Shown here: positions 1 through 6,290 of the stretch, in pieces
Numbering within the stretch: the stretch's first letter is position 1
Layout of the letters: each line of letters starts with the position of its first letter
Assembly: GCA_945861995.1 (NCBI GenBank)
Contig: CAMAWZ010000125.1
Location: 1-7,061, forward strand
From: Pseudorhodobacter antarcticus
GTDB taxonomy: Bacteria > Pseudomonadota > Alphaproteobacteria > Rhodobacterales > Rhodobacteraceae
Direction: 5' to 3'
DNA length: 7,061 nucleotides
Program-made: the position numbers and the translations under genes
The notes under the pieces: generated by a model
What the model was told of the DNA's origin: nothing
The model's input: the letters and a program-made list of their open reading frames with translations, nothing else
The model's database searches: none

Positions 1-1
1 C

Positions 2-178
2 GCCTTTTTCGCCGCCGAAAACCTGCTGGCCCTGCGCAATGCGCGGATCGGCAATTTGATGGGTGGGGCAGCAATTACCCTGCCAACTGCGCAACCTTCG
101 GTCGGAATCTCGCTGATGGGGCAAAACGGAGCGCATCTTTTGCGCGCAGCTCTTGCCGCCGAGCGGGCATTACAGTAA
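2..178 (+). CDS. Amidase-signature family protein, C-terminal end (partial, 5' end outside window)
   Basis: This is an open frame with no start in the window. It reads 58 codons and ends at TAA 176-178. The visible tail contains RNARIGNLMGGAAITLP, then a GISLMGQNG stretch, then LLRAALAAERAL. It resembles the end of amidase signature enzymes (Ser-cisSer-Lys hydrolases that cleave amide bonds): an N-x-x-G-x-A-I-T-L-P strand, a 'G-[IVL]-x-L-[MI]-G' strand and a final helix rich in Leu, Ala and Arg. The catalytic Ser-Ser-Lys residues would lie upstream and cannot be checked. The substrate is unknown, because this family includes general amidases, GatA and allophanate hydrolase. It is a separate unit from the next gene, 119 bp downstream. 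The family is moderately sure; the specific function is not assigned. Confidence 0.72.
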   Translation, partial: AFFAAENLLALRNARIGNLMGGAAITLPTAQPSVGISLMGQNGAHLLRAALAAERALQ

Positions 179-194
179 CGCCCCGCCCCTATTC

Positions 195-227
195 GCGCCA
201 TTTTTCGCGCGGCGCTGCGCAGTTTTT
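195..227 (+). terminator. Weak candidate intrinsic terminator after the amidase gene
   Basis: GCGCC (195-199) can pair with GGCGC (211-215) across an 11-nt loop. Alternatively GCGC (207-210) can pair with GCGC (217-220). A run of five T follows at 223-227. The stems are short and compete with each other, so this is only a possible rho-independent terminator for the amidase transcript. Confidence 0.28.
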
Positions 228-228
228 C

Positions 229-257
229 TAGACCCGCACCGATTTTATGGCTATTCT
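229..257 (+). promoter_or_regulatory. Candidate sigma-70 promoter for the dapC-like/ftsK unit
   Basis: TAGACC (229-234, 4 of 6 to TTGACA) and TATTCT (252-257, 4 of 6 to TATAAT) are separated by exactly 17 bp. They would start transcription near 264, giving a leader of about 34 nt that contains the GAGG Shine-Dalgarno at 289-292. Matches of this quality also occur by chance, so this is an inference from spacing and position only. Confidence 0.33.
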
Positions 258-297
258 GCATTCAAACAGGGCGACATGACCCTGAGTTGAGGCAGAC

Positions 298-1482
298 ATG
301 GCATTACCTGAGCGGTTTTCGAACCTGCCAGAATACGCATTTCCGCGGTTGCGGAAGTTACTGGATCATCACCCTGCGGGCGGTGACCCCATTGCCATGA
401 CCATTGGCGAGCCGCGCCACCCGATGCCCGATTTTGTGGCCCCCATACTGGCCGCGCATATGCACGAATTTGCGGTATATCCGCCCAATGATGGCGCGCC
501 ATCCCTGCTTGCGGCCATTTCCGCATGGCTCAAGCGGCGCTATGGCGCCCAAATTTCAGGCAATCGCCTGATGGCGCTGAATGGCACGCGCGAAGGCTTG
601 TTCAACGCCTGTATCGCGCTGTGTCCTGAAACTAAGCGCGGCAAACAGCCCGTGGTTTTGATGCCGAACCCGTTCTATCAGGTCTACGCCGTTGCGGCCC
701 TGACTGTGGGGGCAGAGCCTGTCTATGTGCCTGCCACCGCTGCCACAGGCTTTTTGCCCGATTATGCCGCCCTGCCTGCCGATGTGCTGGACCGCGTCGG
801 CGTGGCCTATATCTGCTCGCCTGCAAACCCCCAAGGCGCAGTTGCCAGCCGCGCCTATTGGACGCAGCTTTTGGCTCTGGCGGAAACGCACGATTTCACT
901 GTGCTGGCCGATGAATGTTATTGCGACATCTGGCGCAGCGCCCCGCCTGTTGGTGCGCTGCAAGTGGCGGCAGAGATCGGCGCAGGCCCAGAGCGCGTGT
1001 TCACCTTTCACTCGCTGTCGAAACGATCAAACCTTCCGGGCCTTCGGTCTGGCTTTGTGGCAGGCGGCGCGCAGGGCATGGCGCGCATTCGCCAGCTGCG
1101 CGCCTTTGCTGGTGCGCCCTTGCCCCTGCCCATTCAGCGCGTGTCCGAAGCGGCATGGAATGACGAGGGCCACGTTGCTGCATCCCGCGCGATGTATCAC
1201 GCCAAGTTTGATTTGGCCGATCAAATCTTCCAAGGTATCCAAGGTTTTGCCTGCCCCGAAGGTGGGTTTTTCCTGTGGCTGCCCGTTGCCGATGGCGAAG
1301 CCGCCGCGCTGAAGCTGTGGCAGCAAACGGGCGTTCGGGTGCTGCCAGGTGCATATCTTTCGCGCGAGGTGGGCGGGCATAACCCTGGCGCGGGATATAT
1401 CCGTGTGGCGCTTGTTGCCAGCTATGACGAAACAAAGGCGGGGCTTACGGCCCTGCGCGATTGCATTTATGGGGTGGAGTAA
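298..1482 (+). CDS. dapC: N-succinyldiaminopimelate aminotransferase, DapC-like (PLP fold type I)
   Basis: This 394-aa class I/II PLP-dependent aminotransferase is of normal length. Visible landmarks are the N-terminal TIGEPRHPMPDFV segment; N177 in SPANPQG (cofactor O3' contact); D205 and Y208 in ADECY (pyridine nitrogen and ring); K242 in HSLSKRSNLPGLRSGF, the expected Schiff-base lysine; and R369 in GYIRVAL, the expected alpha-carboxylate-binding arginine. The 'GEP-x-HP-x-P' opening is characteristic of the proteobacterial DapC subgroup. DapC transfers an amino group from glutamate to N-succinyl-2-amino-6-ketopimelate in the cytoplasmic lysine/meso-diaminopimelate pathway, feeding peptidoglycan synthesis. 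The start is ATG 298, preceded by TTGAGG at 287-292 with a 5-nt spacer. ftsK begins 4 nt after the stop, suggesting one operon. The fold and catalytic residues are certain; substrate specificity rests on family resemblance, and another amino acid aminotransferase remains possible. Confidence 0.85.
   Translation: MALPERFSNLPEYAFPRLRKLLDHHPAGGDPIAMTIGEPRHPMPDFVAPILAAHMHEFAVYPPNDGAPSLLAAISAWLKRRYGAQISGNRLMALNGTREGLFNACIALCPETKRGKQPVVLMPNPFYQVYAVAALTVGAEPVYVPATAATGFLPDYAALPADVLDRVGVAYICSPANPQGAVASRAYWTQLLALAETHDFTVLADECYCDIWRSAPPVGALQVAAEIGAGPERVFTFHSLSKRSNLPGLRSGFVAGGAQGMARIRQLRAFAGAPLPLPIQRVSEAAWNDEGHVAASRAMYHAKFDLADQIFQGIQGFACPEGGFFLWLPVADGEAAALKLWQQTGVRVLPGAYLSREVGGHNPGAGYIRVALVASYDETKAGLTALRDCIYGVE
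1471..1479 (+). promoter_or_regulatory. Ribosome binding site deciding the ftsK start
   Basis: GGGGTGGAG lies inside the last codons of the aminotransferase gene, 7 nt before ATG 1487. It supports 1487 rather than the earlier in-frame ATGs further upstream, which would sit deep in the preceding gene. The arrangement fits translational coupling of the two genes. Confidence 0.65.
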
Positions 1483-1486
1483 GCCG

Positions 1487-4372
1487 ATGGCCTCTTATCA
1501 AACACGCGACCCTTTGCTGGATGATAGCACCACCGAAATGATGGAAAAGCGCGGGCGTGAATTGGTGGGAATTGGCCTTTTAAGTGTGGCGCTGATGGCC
1601 GCGCTGATGCTGGGCAGCTATACCCCATCTGATCCGGGTTGGATGGTGGCCAATGATGCCCCGATTACAAATTATTTGGGCGGGTTTGGCGCGGCGCTGG
1701 CCTCGACCTTGGTTGTGATTTTCGGGCAGGGCATTTGGGCTGCGCCTGTGCTGCTGGCCGCATGGGGCCTGCGCTGCGTGACCCATATTGGCGCAGATCG
1801 CGTTTTGCCGCGCATTTTCTTTTCGGTTTTCGCCATTCTGTCGGCGTGCCTTTATGCCACCACGTTGCAGCCCAGCGAGGTTTGGATTGCCGATCATGGC
1901 TTTGGGTTGGGCGGGCTTTTGGGCGATACGCTGCTGGGCACGTTACTGGGCCTTTTGCCCACATCGGCTGCGGTGGGGATCAAGCTGCTCTCGCTTGCGA
2001 CAGTGCTGCTGATGCTGGCGCTGATGGGATTTGTCCTGGGATTTGACCGCGCCGAACTGGCCGCTTTGCGCAGCTTTCTGCTTGGCGGGTTGGTCGGTAG
2101 TTATTCGGCCGCCTTGGGCAAGGGACTGCAAGGCGCAAGCTTGGCCCGCCAAAGCCTGCGCGCGGCCCCCGCCATGATGCACAATCGCGCCGCTTATGCG
2201 CAGGCCCCGCAAAGCCGCGATGCTGAATATGGCCACATCCCGCAATACTATGCGCCGCCGCCAATGCATTCAGCCGCGCCCGCGGCCCAGCAAGGTATGT
2301 TCAGCCGACTTGCCGCCGCCCCCAAGCCGCGCCCCGACCCTACCCCCGAATTGATCGAACGCGCCCTGCCCGAAAGCGCCGAGGTGCCTGCGCCCAATGA
2401 TGATCGTCTGCGCGCCCGCATCAGCGATGTTGTGCGCAATATTGCGGCCAACCCGCCCCCACTGCGCCCCGCCCCGCCATCTTTGCGCAGCGAGCCGCCT
2501 GTGGCCCGCAGCCTGACAGCGGGCATCAAAACCGCGCCCCGCGCCCCGCTGATTGCCGATACAACGCCCCATCCATCCCCCTATACTTGGCCCCGTACGC
2601 CCCCTGATCCTGCGCCGCAGCAATTGCCAATCATGGGGCAAGACGCGTCCGATACGGGGTACGGCGATTGGATGCCAGAACAGGACTACGAGGCGGATGA
2701 TTTCACCGCATCCCAGCTTGGACAAGAGCGACCCCGCACCCCCGCACTGACCCTTGGCGCTGATCTGCGCCGCGCAAAGGTGGATGCGCCTGCGAAGAAA
2801 CCGCTGACCCCTTCGCGGCAAGCACTGGCCGAAAGCCAGCCGCGCCTGCGCTTTGACGACAGCGCGCCGCAGTATGAATTGCCGCCCCTGTCGCTGCTCA
2901 CCAGCCCCGACACAGTGCAGCGCTATACCCTGTCGCACGAGGCGCTGGAAGAAAACGCGCGGATGCTCGAATCGGTGCTGGATGATTACGGCGTCAAGGG
3001 CGAGATTGTTTCCGTACGCCCGGGTCCTGTGGTGACAATGTACGAGCTGGAACCAGCGCCAGGCCTAAGGGCCAGCCGTGTGATTGGTCTTGCCGATGAT
3101 ATTGCGCGCAGTATGTCGGCCTTGTCTGCGCGCGTGTCCACTGTGTCGGGCCGCACGGTGATAGGCATCGAACTGCCCAATGCAAGCCGCGAAAAAGTCG
3201 TGCTGCGCGAGATTATCGCCGCCCGCGATTTTGGCGATAGCGCCATGCGACTGCCGCTGGCGCTGGGCAAAGATATTGGCGGCGATCCTGTGGTCGCCAA
3301 CCTTGCCAAAATGCCCCATTTGCTGATTGCAGGCACGACGGGGTCGGGCAAATCGGTTGCGATCAATACGATGATTCTGTCCTTGCTGTACAAGCTGCCC
3401 CCCGAAGAATGCCGCCTGATCATGATTGATCCGAAAATGCTGGAACTGTCGGTGTACGATGGCATCCCGCATTTGCTGTCCCCCGTGGTGACCGATCCGA
3501 AAAAGGCCGTCGTGGCACTGAAATGGGTCGTGTCGGAAATGGAAGAACGATACCGCAAAATGTCCAAGATGGGCGTGCGCAATATCGAAGGGTATAACGG
3601 GCGCGTGCGCGAAACGCTGGCCAAGGGCGAGATGTTTCGCCGCACCATTCAGACGGGCTTTGATGAAAACACAGGCGAGCCTGTGTTTGAAACCGAAGAA
3701 TTCCAGCCCATCATTCTGCCCTATATTGTCGTTGTCGTCGACGAGATGGCCGATCTGATGATGGTGGCAGGCAAAGAAATTGAAGCCTGCATCCAGCGCC
3801 TTGCGCAAATGGCGCGCGCGTCAGGTATTCATCTGATTATGGCCACGCAGCGCCCATCAGTTGATGTGATTACAGGCACGATCAAGGCCAACTTCCCCAC
3901 CCGTATTTCGTTCCAAGTCACCAGCAAAATCGACAGCCGCACCATTTTGGGCGAGCAGGGGGCCGAACAACTGCTGGGCATGGGCGATATGCTGTTCATG
4001 GCGGGCGGCGGGCGGATTTCGCGTATTCACGGGCCGTTCGTGTCGGATGAAGAGGTTGAAGAAATCGTCAACCATCTGAAATCTTACGGCCCCCCAACCT
4101 ATGTATCAGGCGTGGTGGAAACCCGCGACGAAGAGGGCGGCGATGTGGACGCGATGCTTGGCCTAGGCGGCGAAGGGTCGGATGACGCGCTGTACGATCA
4201 AGCCGTAGCGATTGTCGCCAAAGACCGCAAATGCTCGACGTCCTATATCCAGCGTAAGCTGGGGATTGGGTATAACAAGGCTGCAAGGTTGGTCGAGCAG
4301 ATGGAGGAAAATCTGGTTGTGACCACGGCGAACCATGTGGGCAAGCGGGAGATATTGTTGCCAGAGAGTTAG
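1487..4372 (+). CDS. ftsK: DNA translocase FtsK
   Basis: This 961-aa septal DNA pump is complete. Residues about 26-186 contain four or five hydrophobic segments (about 26-44, 68-95, 106-127, 141-158, 164-186) that anchor it in the division membrane. Residues about 190-464 are a Pro/Ala/Arg-rich, poorly structured linker. The motor follows: the alpha part starts near L465. Walker A is GTTGSGKS at 616-623 (K622), and Walker B is YIVVVVDEMADLM with D752/E753. The conserved MATQRPSVDVITG segment comes after it. The DNA-reading gamma winged helix begins about 899 and includes RKCSTSYIQRKLGIGYNKAA. Known family role: ATP-driven movement of chromosome termini through the septum and activation of XerCD at dif. 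The long segment between the two Walker motifs is normal in alphaproteobacterial FtsK. The start at 1487 follows from the ribosome binding site and from the N-terminus beginning just before the first membrane helix. No defect is visible. Confidence 0.96.
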   Translation: MASYQTRDPLLDDSTTEMMEKRGRELVGIGLLSVALMAALMLGSYTPSDPGWMVANDAPITNYLGGFGAALASTLVVIFGQGIWAAPVLLAAWGLRCVTHIGADRVLPRIFFSVFAILSACLYATTLQPSEVWIADHGFGLGGLLGDTLLGTLLGLLPTSAAVGIKLLSLATVLLMLALMGFVLGFDRAELAALRSFLLGGLVGSYSAALGKGLQGASLARQSLRAAPAMMHNRAAYAQAPQSRDAEYGHIPQYYAPPPMHSAAPAAQQGMFSRLAAAPKPRPDPTPELIERALPESAEVPAPNDDRLRARISDVVRNIAANPPPLRPAPPSLRSEPPVARSLTAGIKTAPRAPLIADTTPHPSPYTWPRTPPDPAPQQLPIMGQDASDTGYGDWMPEQDYEADDFTASQLGQERPRTPALTLGADLRRAKVDAPAKKPLTPSRQALAESQPRLRFDDSAPQYELPPLSLLTSPDTVQRYTLSHEALEENARMLESVLDDYGVKGEIVSVRPGPVVTMYELEPAPGLRASRVIGLADDIARSMSALSARVSTVSGRTVIGIELPNASREKVVLREIIAARDFGDSAMRLPLALGKDIGGDPVVANLAKMPHLLIAGTTGSGKSVAINTMILSLLYKLPPEECRLIMIDPKMLELSVYDGIPHLLSPVVTDPKKAVVALKWVVSEMEERYRKMSKMGVRNIEGYNGRVRETLAKGEMFRRTIQTGFDENTGEPVFETEEFQPIILPYIVVVVDEMADLMMVAGKEIEACIQRLAQMARASGIHLIMATQRPSVDVITGTIKANFPTRISFQVTSKIDSRTILGEQGAEQLLGMGDMLFMAGGGRISRIHGPFVSDEEVEEIVNHLKSYGPPTYVSGVVETRDEEGGDVDAMLGLGGEGSDDALYDQAVAIVAKDRKCSTSYIQRKLGIGYNKAARLVEQMEENLVVTTANHVGKREILLPES

Positions 4373-4412
4373 GCGCAGGCGCATCAGTCGCGCTTAACCA
4401 AACCGTGATGCG

Positions 4413-4445
4413 ATTGGGGATGCAACCCGCCCCCACATCCCCTAT
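4413..4445 (+). repeat. Inverted repeat / hairpin just upstream of lolA
   Basis: ATTGGGGATG (4413-4422) and CATCCCCTAT (4436-4445) are complementary at 9 of 10 positions (one T-T mismatch). They contain a perfect 7-bp core GGGGATG/CATCCCC and enclose a C-rich 13-nt loop. No T-run follows, so it is not a standard intrinsic terminator. The right arm overlaps the TATACT at 4443-4448. It could be an operator, an mRNA 3'-end stabiliser for ftsK, or a structure limiting read-through translation of lolA. Confidence 0.55.
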
Positions 4446-4448
4446 ACT
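4443..4448 (+). promoter_or_regulatory. Candidate -10 element for a leaderless lolA transcript
   Basis: TATACT matches TATAAT at 5 of 6 positions and ends 6 nt before the lolA ATG at 4455. Transcription would be expected to begin at or very near the A of the ATG. No Shine-Dalgarno-like sequence lies before the ATG. The -35 region is weak: ATGCAA at 4420-4425 with a 17-bp spacer matches 3 of 6. The call rests on the -10 match, the spacing and the missing ribosome binding site. Confidence 0.38.
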
Positions 4449-4454
4449 AAGCCC

Positions 4455-5063
4455 ATGACCCTACGCACCGCCCTTTTGGCCCCGCTTGCCCTAATCGCCG
4501 CAACCCTGCCTGCCATGGCGGAAATAATTCCGCTTGCGGATATGTCGGCATACCTCAACTCTATGACCACCGCCGAGGCGACCTTTACGCAGATCAATTC
4601 GGATGACACGATTTCCACAGGCCGCATTTTCATCGAACGTCCTGGCCGGATGCGGTTTGAATATGATCCGCCTGACGCCAGTCTTGTGCTGACATCGGGC
4701 GGGATGGTCGCGATTTTTGATGACAAATCCAACCAGCCGCCCGAACAATATCCTTTGTCGCGCACGCCTCTGAGTTTGATTTTGGATACGAAAATTGACC
4801 TGACCCTTCCAGGCATGGTTTTGCAACATACCGAGGTGCAGGCGGCCACGCAGGTGCTTGCAACCGATCCTGAAAAACCTGAATTTGGCAGCATCGCGCT
4901 GCTTTTCACCCCCGCGCCCTTGACATTGCGGCAATGGGTAGTGACCGATGATCTGGGCAAAAACACCACGGTGATTTTGGGCGATTTAACGCTGGGGGCC
5001 GAGTATCCTGCATCGCAATTCGCGATTGAATCAGAACTGTTCAAGCGCGAGCAGGCGCAGTAG
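4455..5063 (+). CDS. lolA: Outer-membrane lipoprotein carrier protein LolA
   Basis: This 202-aa periplasmic protein has a Sec signal peptide: R4, a hydrophobic stretch of about L7-L18, and a probable cleavage after A20-M21-A22. The mature part has the LolA pattern: an early 'ATFTQIN' strand, then TGRIFIERPGRMRFEYDPP, the family hallmark of a basic-Pro-Gly-Arg turn followed by an aromatic-rich strand. Alternating beta strands follow, ending in a 'L-G-A-x-[YF]-x-x-x-x-F' type C-terminus (LGAEYPASQFAIE). Known role: it accepts outer-membrane lipoproteins released by LolCDE and carries them across the periplasm. It lies 82 bp after ftsK with no Shine-Dalgarno before the ATG, so it may have its own leaderless promoter. 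It ends in tandem stops TAG TAA (5061-5066). The 48 bp to the convergent neighbour show no convincing terminator. Confidence 0.9.
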   Translation: MTLRTALLAPLALIAATLPAMAEIIPLADMSAYLNSMTTAEATFTQINSDDTISTGRIFIERPGRMRFEYDPPDASLVLTSGGMVAIFDDKSNQPPEQYPLSRTPLSLILDTKIDLTLPGMVLQHTEVQAATQVLATDPEKPEFGSIALLFTPAPLTLRQWVVTDDLGKNTTVILGDLTLGAEYPASQFAIESELFKREQAQ

Positions 5064-5111
5064 TAAAATTTCAATCGCCTTAGCGGACAATCCCCTTAGC
5101 AGCCGATCCCT

Positions 5112-5690
5112 TTACCGGCAGGTCTGCAACTGTTGATGGTACATCAGCGCGCGGCCCTGCAATTCGCCGGCAATTTCCATCAGCCAGTTCTTGCCGCGAT
5201 AGCTGCCTTTGGCAAAACCGGTGCGCCCTTCGTGATAGGCAAGGTATTGCAACTGAACATCATTTTTCGGAATGCCTAGGCGTTCATAGCTTTCATGCAT
5301 ATACCAGCCCATGAAATCGGTGGCGTCCGAAATGCGATCGCGGCGCGCGCCATAACGGCCTTGGTCGCGGCGGTATTCATCCCAAGTGCCGTCCAACGCC
5401 TGGGCATAGCCATAGGCCGAAGATTGCCGCCCCATCGGGATGATACCTAATGCATATTGATGCGGAGTTTTCGCGTTGCCGATAAACTTCGACTCTTGAT
5501 AGATGGCCGCCATTTGCACGGCCACAGGCACGCCCCACCGCCGTTCGGTCGCGGCCATGGCCTTTAAATAGGTTGGCCGCTGCTGAATGATCGAACAGGC
5601 GTTATCCAAATTACGTGGCGCCGAATAGTTGCTACCCCCGCAGGATGCCAGGGCTGTCAGCAACAAGATGGCGCGAAGAAGACTGCTCAT
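5112..5690 (-). CDS. Predicted lipoprotein with lytic-transglycosylase (SLT-like) fold
   Basis: This is a 192-aa protein. The N-terminus is a lipoprotein signal: M1-R6, a hydrophobic run, and the lipobox L14-A15-S16-C17. G18 and G19 follow, with no Asp at +2, so by the general rule it should go to the outer membrane. The body has IYQESKF with E66 in the place of the catalytic glutamate of soluble lytic transglycosylases. After it come GIIPMGRQSSAYGYAQALDGTWDEYR (Y93-G94-Y95-A96-Q97, the usual 'G-x-x-Q' part of the SLT fold) and YLAYHEGRTGF. Known family role: cleavage of peptidoglycan glycan strands with 1,6-anhydro ends. Activity here is an inference. C32 and C191 could form a periplasmic disulfide. 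GAGGGG (complement of 5694-5699) lies 3 nt before the ATG, supporting this start. The gene converges with lolA and diverges from hspQ. Confidence 0.82.
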   Translation of the reverse strand: MSSLLRAILLLTALASCGGSNYSAPRNLDNACSIIQQRPTYLKAMAATERRWGVPVAVQMAAIYQESKFIGNAKTPHQYALGIIPMGRQSSAYGYAQALDGTWDEYRRDQGRYGARRDRISDATDFMGWYMHESYERLGIPKNDVQLQYLAYHEGRTGFAKGSYRGKNWLMEIAGELQGRALMYHQQLQTCR

Positions 5691-5854
5691 ATGCCCCTCG
5701 CTTTTTTATTTTGTGACAGCTTACCGCAAACCGCGCAAAATGCAAATCAACCTTATGCAATCGGGGCGTAAAAATGGCCAAATCGCGGTGAAACTGCAGA
5801 CAGATTGTTTCCAAAATGGCGGCGCGCGGCGATAGACAGTGCCATTCGGGCAGG

Positions 5855-5869
5855 TTACTAATCAGTTAA
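5855..5869 (+). promoter_or_regulatory. CtrA-like half-site pair before hspQ
   Basis: TTAC-N7-TTAA matches 7 of 8 fixed bases of the alphaproteobacterial CtrA box TTAA-N7-TTAA. It runs into the hspQ Shine-Dalgarno (5868-5874). Short A/T-rich motifs of this kind arise by chance, and no promoter I trust is visible beside it. Confidence 0.22.
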
Positions 5870-5874
5870 GGGAG
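5868..5874 (+). promoter_or_regulatory. Ribosome binding site deciding the hspQ start
   Basis: AAGGGAG with a 6-nt spacer precedes ATG 5881. The alternative in-frame GTG at 5839 has no comparable site and would add a leader (MPFGQVTNQLREPA) that I do not recognise from this family. The start is therefore placed at 5881. Confidence 0.75.
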
Positions 5875-5880
5875 CCCGCT

Positions 5881-6207
5881 ATGCTAAAGTCTGCGGCAAA
5901 ATATCATATTGGTCAGGTCGTGCGGCATCGCAAGCACGATTTCCGCGGCGTTGTGTTCGATGTGGATGCGCTGTTTTCAAACACGGAAGAATGGTACCGC
6001 CAAATCCCCGAAGGCAGCCGTCCATCGCGCGATCAGCCCTTTTACCATTTGCTGGCCGAAAACGGCAAAAGCCATTACGTGGCTTATGTGTCCGAGCAGA
6101 ACTTGGTTCCCGACGATGAACATGGCCCTGTCGATCACCCCGATCTAAGTGACCTTTTTGGCGATTTTGAGAATGGCCGTTATCCGTTACAATTTCACTT
6201 AAATTGA
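5881..6207 (+). CDS. hspQ: Heat shock protein HspQ (YccV-like, hemimethylated-DNA-binding domain)
   Basis: This 108-aa protein is almost wholly one HspQ/YccV domain. Recognisable blocks are 'Y-x-I-G-Q-V-V-R-H-R-x-H-D-F-R-G-V-V-F-D-V-D' near the N-terminus, then FSNTEEWYRQIP, then RDQPFYHLLAE, then YVAYVSEQNLVPDD. These are the invariant parts of the family. In enterobacteria HspQ binds hemimethylated oriC DNA and, in Yersinia, acts as a substrate and specificity-enhancing factor of the Lon protease; its role in alphaproteobacteria is less well defined. A well-spaced ribosome binding site decides the start. The gene diverges from the lipoprotein gene across 190 bp. A small inverted repeat and the partner-switching pair lie downstream on the same strand, 83 bp away. 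A heat-shock promoter would be expected, but I could not identify one with confidence. Confidence 0.94.
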   Translation: MLKSAAKYHIGQVVRHRKHDFRGVVFDVDALFSNTEEWYRQIPEGSRPSRDQPFYHLLAENGKSHYVAYVSEQNLVPDDEHGPVDHPDLSDLFGDFENGRYPLQFHLN

Positions 6208-6225
6208 CCGCAGAATACCAGCTTC

Positions 6226-6245
6226 AGGTTACCGCCTAATAACCT
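6226..6245 (+). repeat. Inverted repeat AGGTTA-N8-TAACCT between hspQ and the STAS gene
   Basis: Perfect 6-bp arms at 6226-6231 and 6240-6245 enclose an 8-nt spacer. The stem is A/T-rich and no T-run follows, so it is more likely a protein binding site than a terminator. Its left side (CAGGTTAC, from 6225) also occurs before hspQ at 5851-5858. Confidence 0.4.
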
Positions 6246-6269
6246 TTATGCGCAAAACTGCCCCTATGT

Positions 6270-6284
6270 CCAAGATCTTGGGGG
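6270..6284 (+). promoter_or_regulatory. Perfect 12-bp palindrome overlapping the STAS-gene ribosome binding site
   Basis: CCAAGATCTTGG (6270-6281) is a perfect palindrome. The presumed Shine-Dalgarno GGGGG (6280-6284, 6 nt before ATG 6291) overlaps its right edge. A CCCC at 6261-6264 could also pair with the GGGG. In RNA the stem could cover the ribosome binding site; in DNA it could be an operator. Both are inferences from symmetry and position. Confidence 0.42.
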
Positions 6285-6290
6285 TTTGGT

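Noticed and set aside
276..290. Tiny upstream frame ATG-ACC-CTG-AGT-TGA before the aminotransferase
   Set aside because: It has four codons and no ribosome binding site of its own. Its stop overlaps the next gene's Shine-Dalgarno region, probably by chance, although a leader peptide cannot be excluded.
556..1312. Overlapping frames (556-1011 minus, 725-1312 plus) inside the aminotransferase gene
   Set aside because: The aminotransferase has all catalytic residues in its own frame; the others are composition-driven shadows without motifs.
1724..1731. GGGCAGGG, a KOPS-like octamer inside ftsK, and a reverse copy at 2364-2371
   Set aside because: KOPS matter by genome-wide strand bias; one copy on each strand in 7 kb says nothing, and the alphaproteobacterial signal may differ from the E. 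coli one.
3065..3808. Minus-strand open frame of 247 aa inside ftsK
   Set aside because: It lies wholly opposite the conserved FtsK motor, is rich in His, Gln and Arg, has no recognisable domain, and is typical of antisense frames in G+C-rich coding DNA. The same holds for the minus-strand frame 2986-3648.
4442..5074. Minus-strand open frame of 210 aa covering lolA
   Set aside because: lolA on the plus strand has a signal peptide and family motifs; the opposite frame shows none, only many Ser and Val residues mirrored from LolA codons.
5602..5610. TTATCCAAA, a DnaA-box-like 9-mer
   Set aside because: It is a single imperfect match inside a coding sequence, with no cluster, AT-rich unwinding region or origin-type neighbours.
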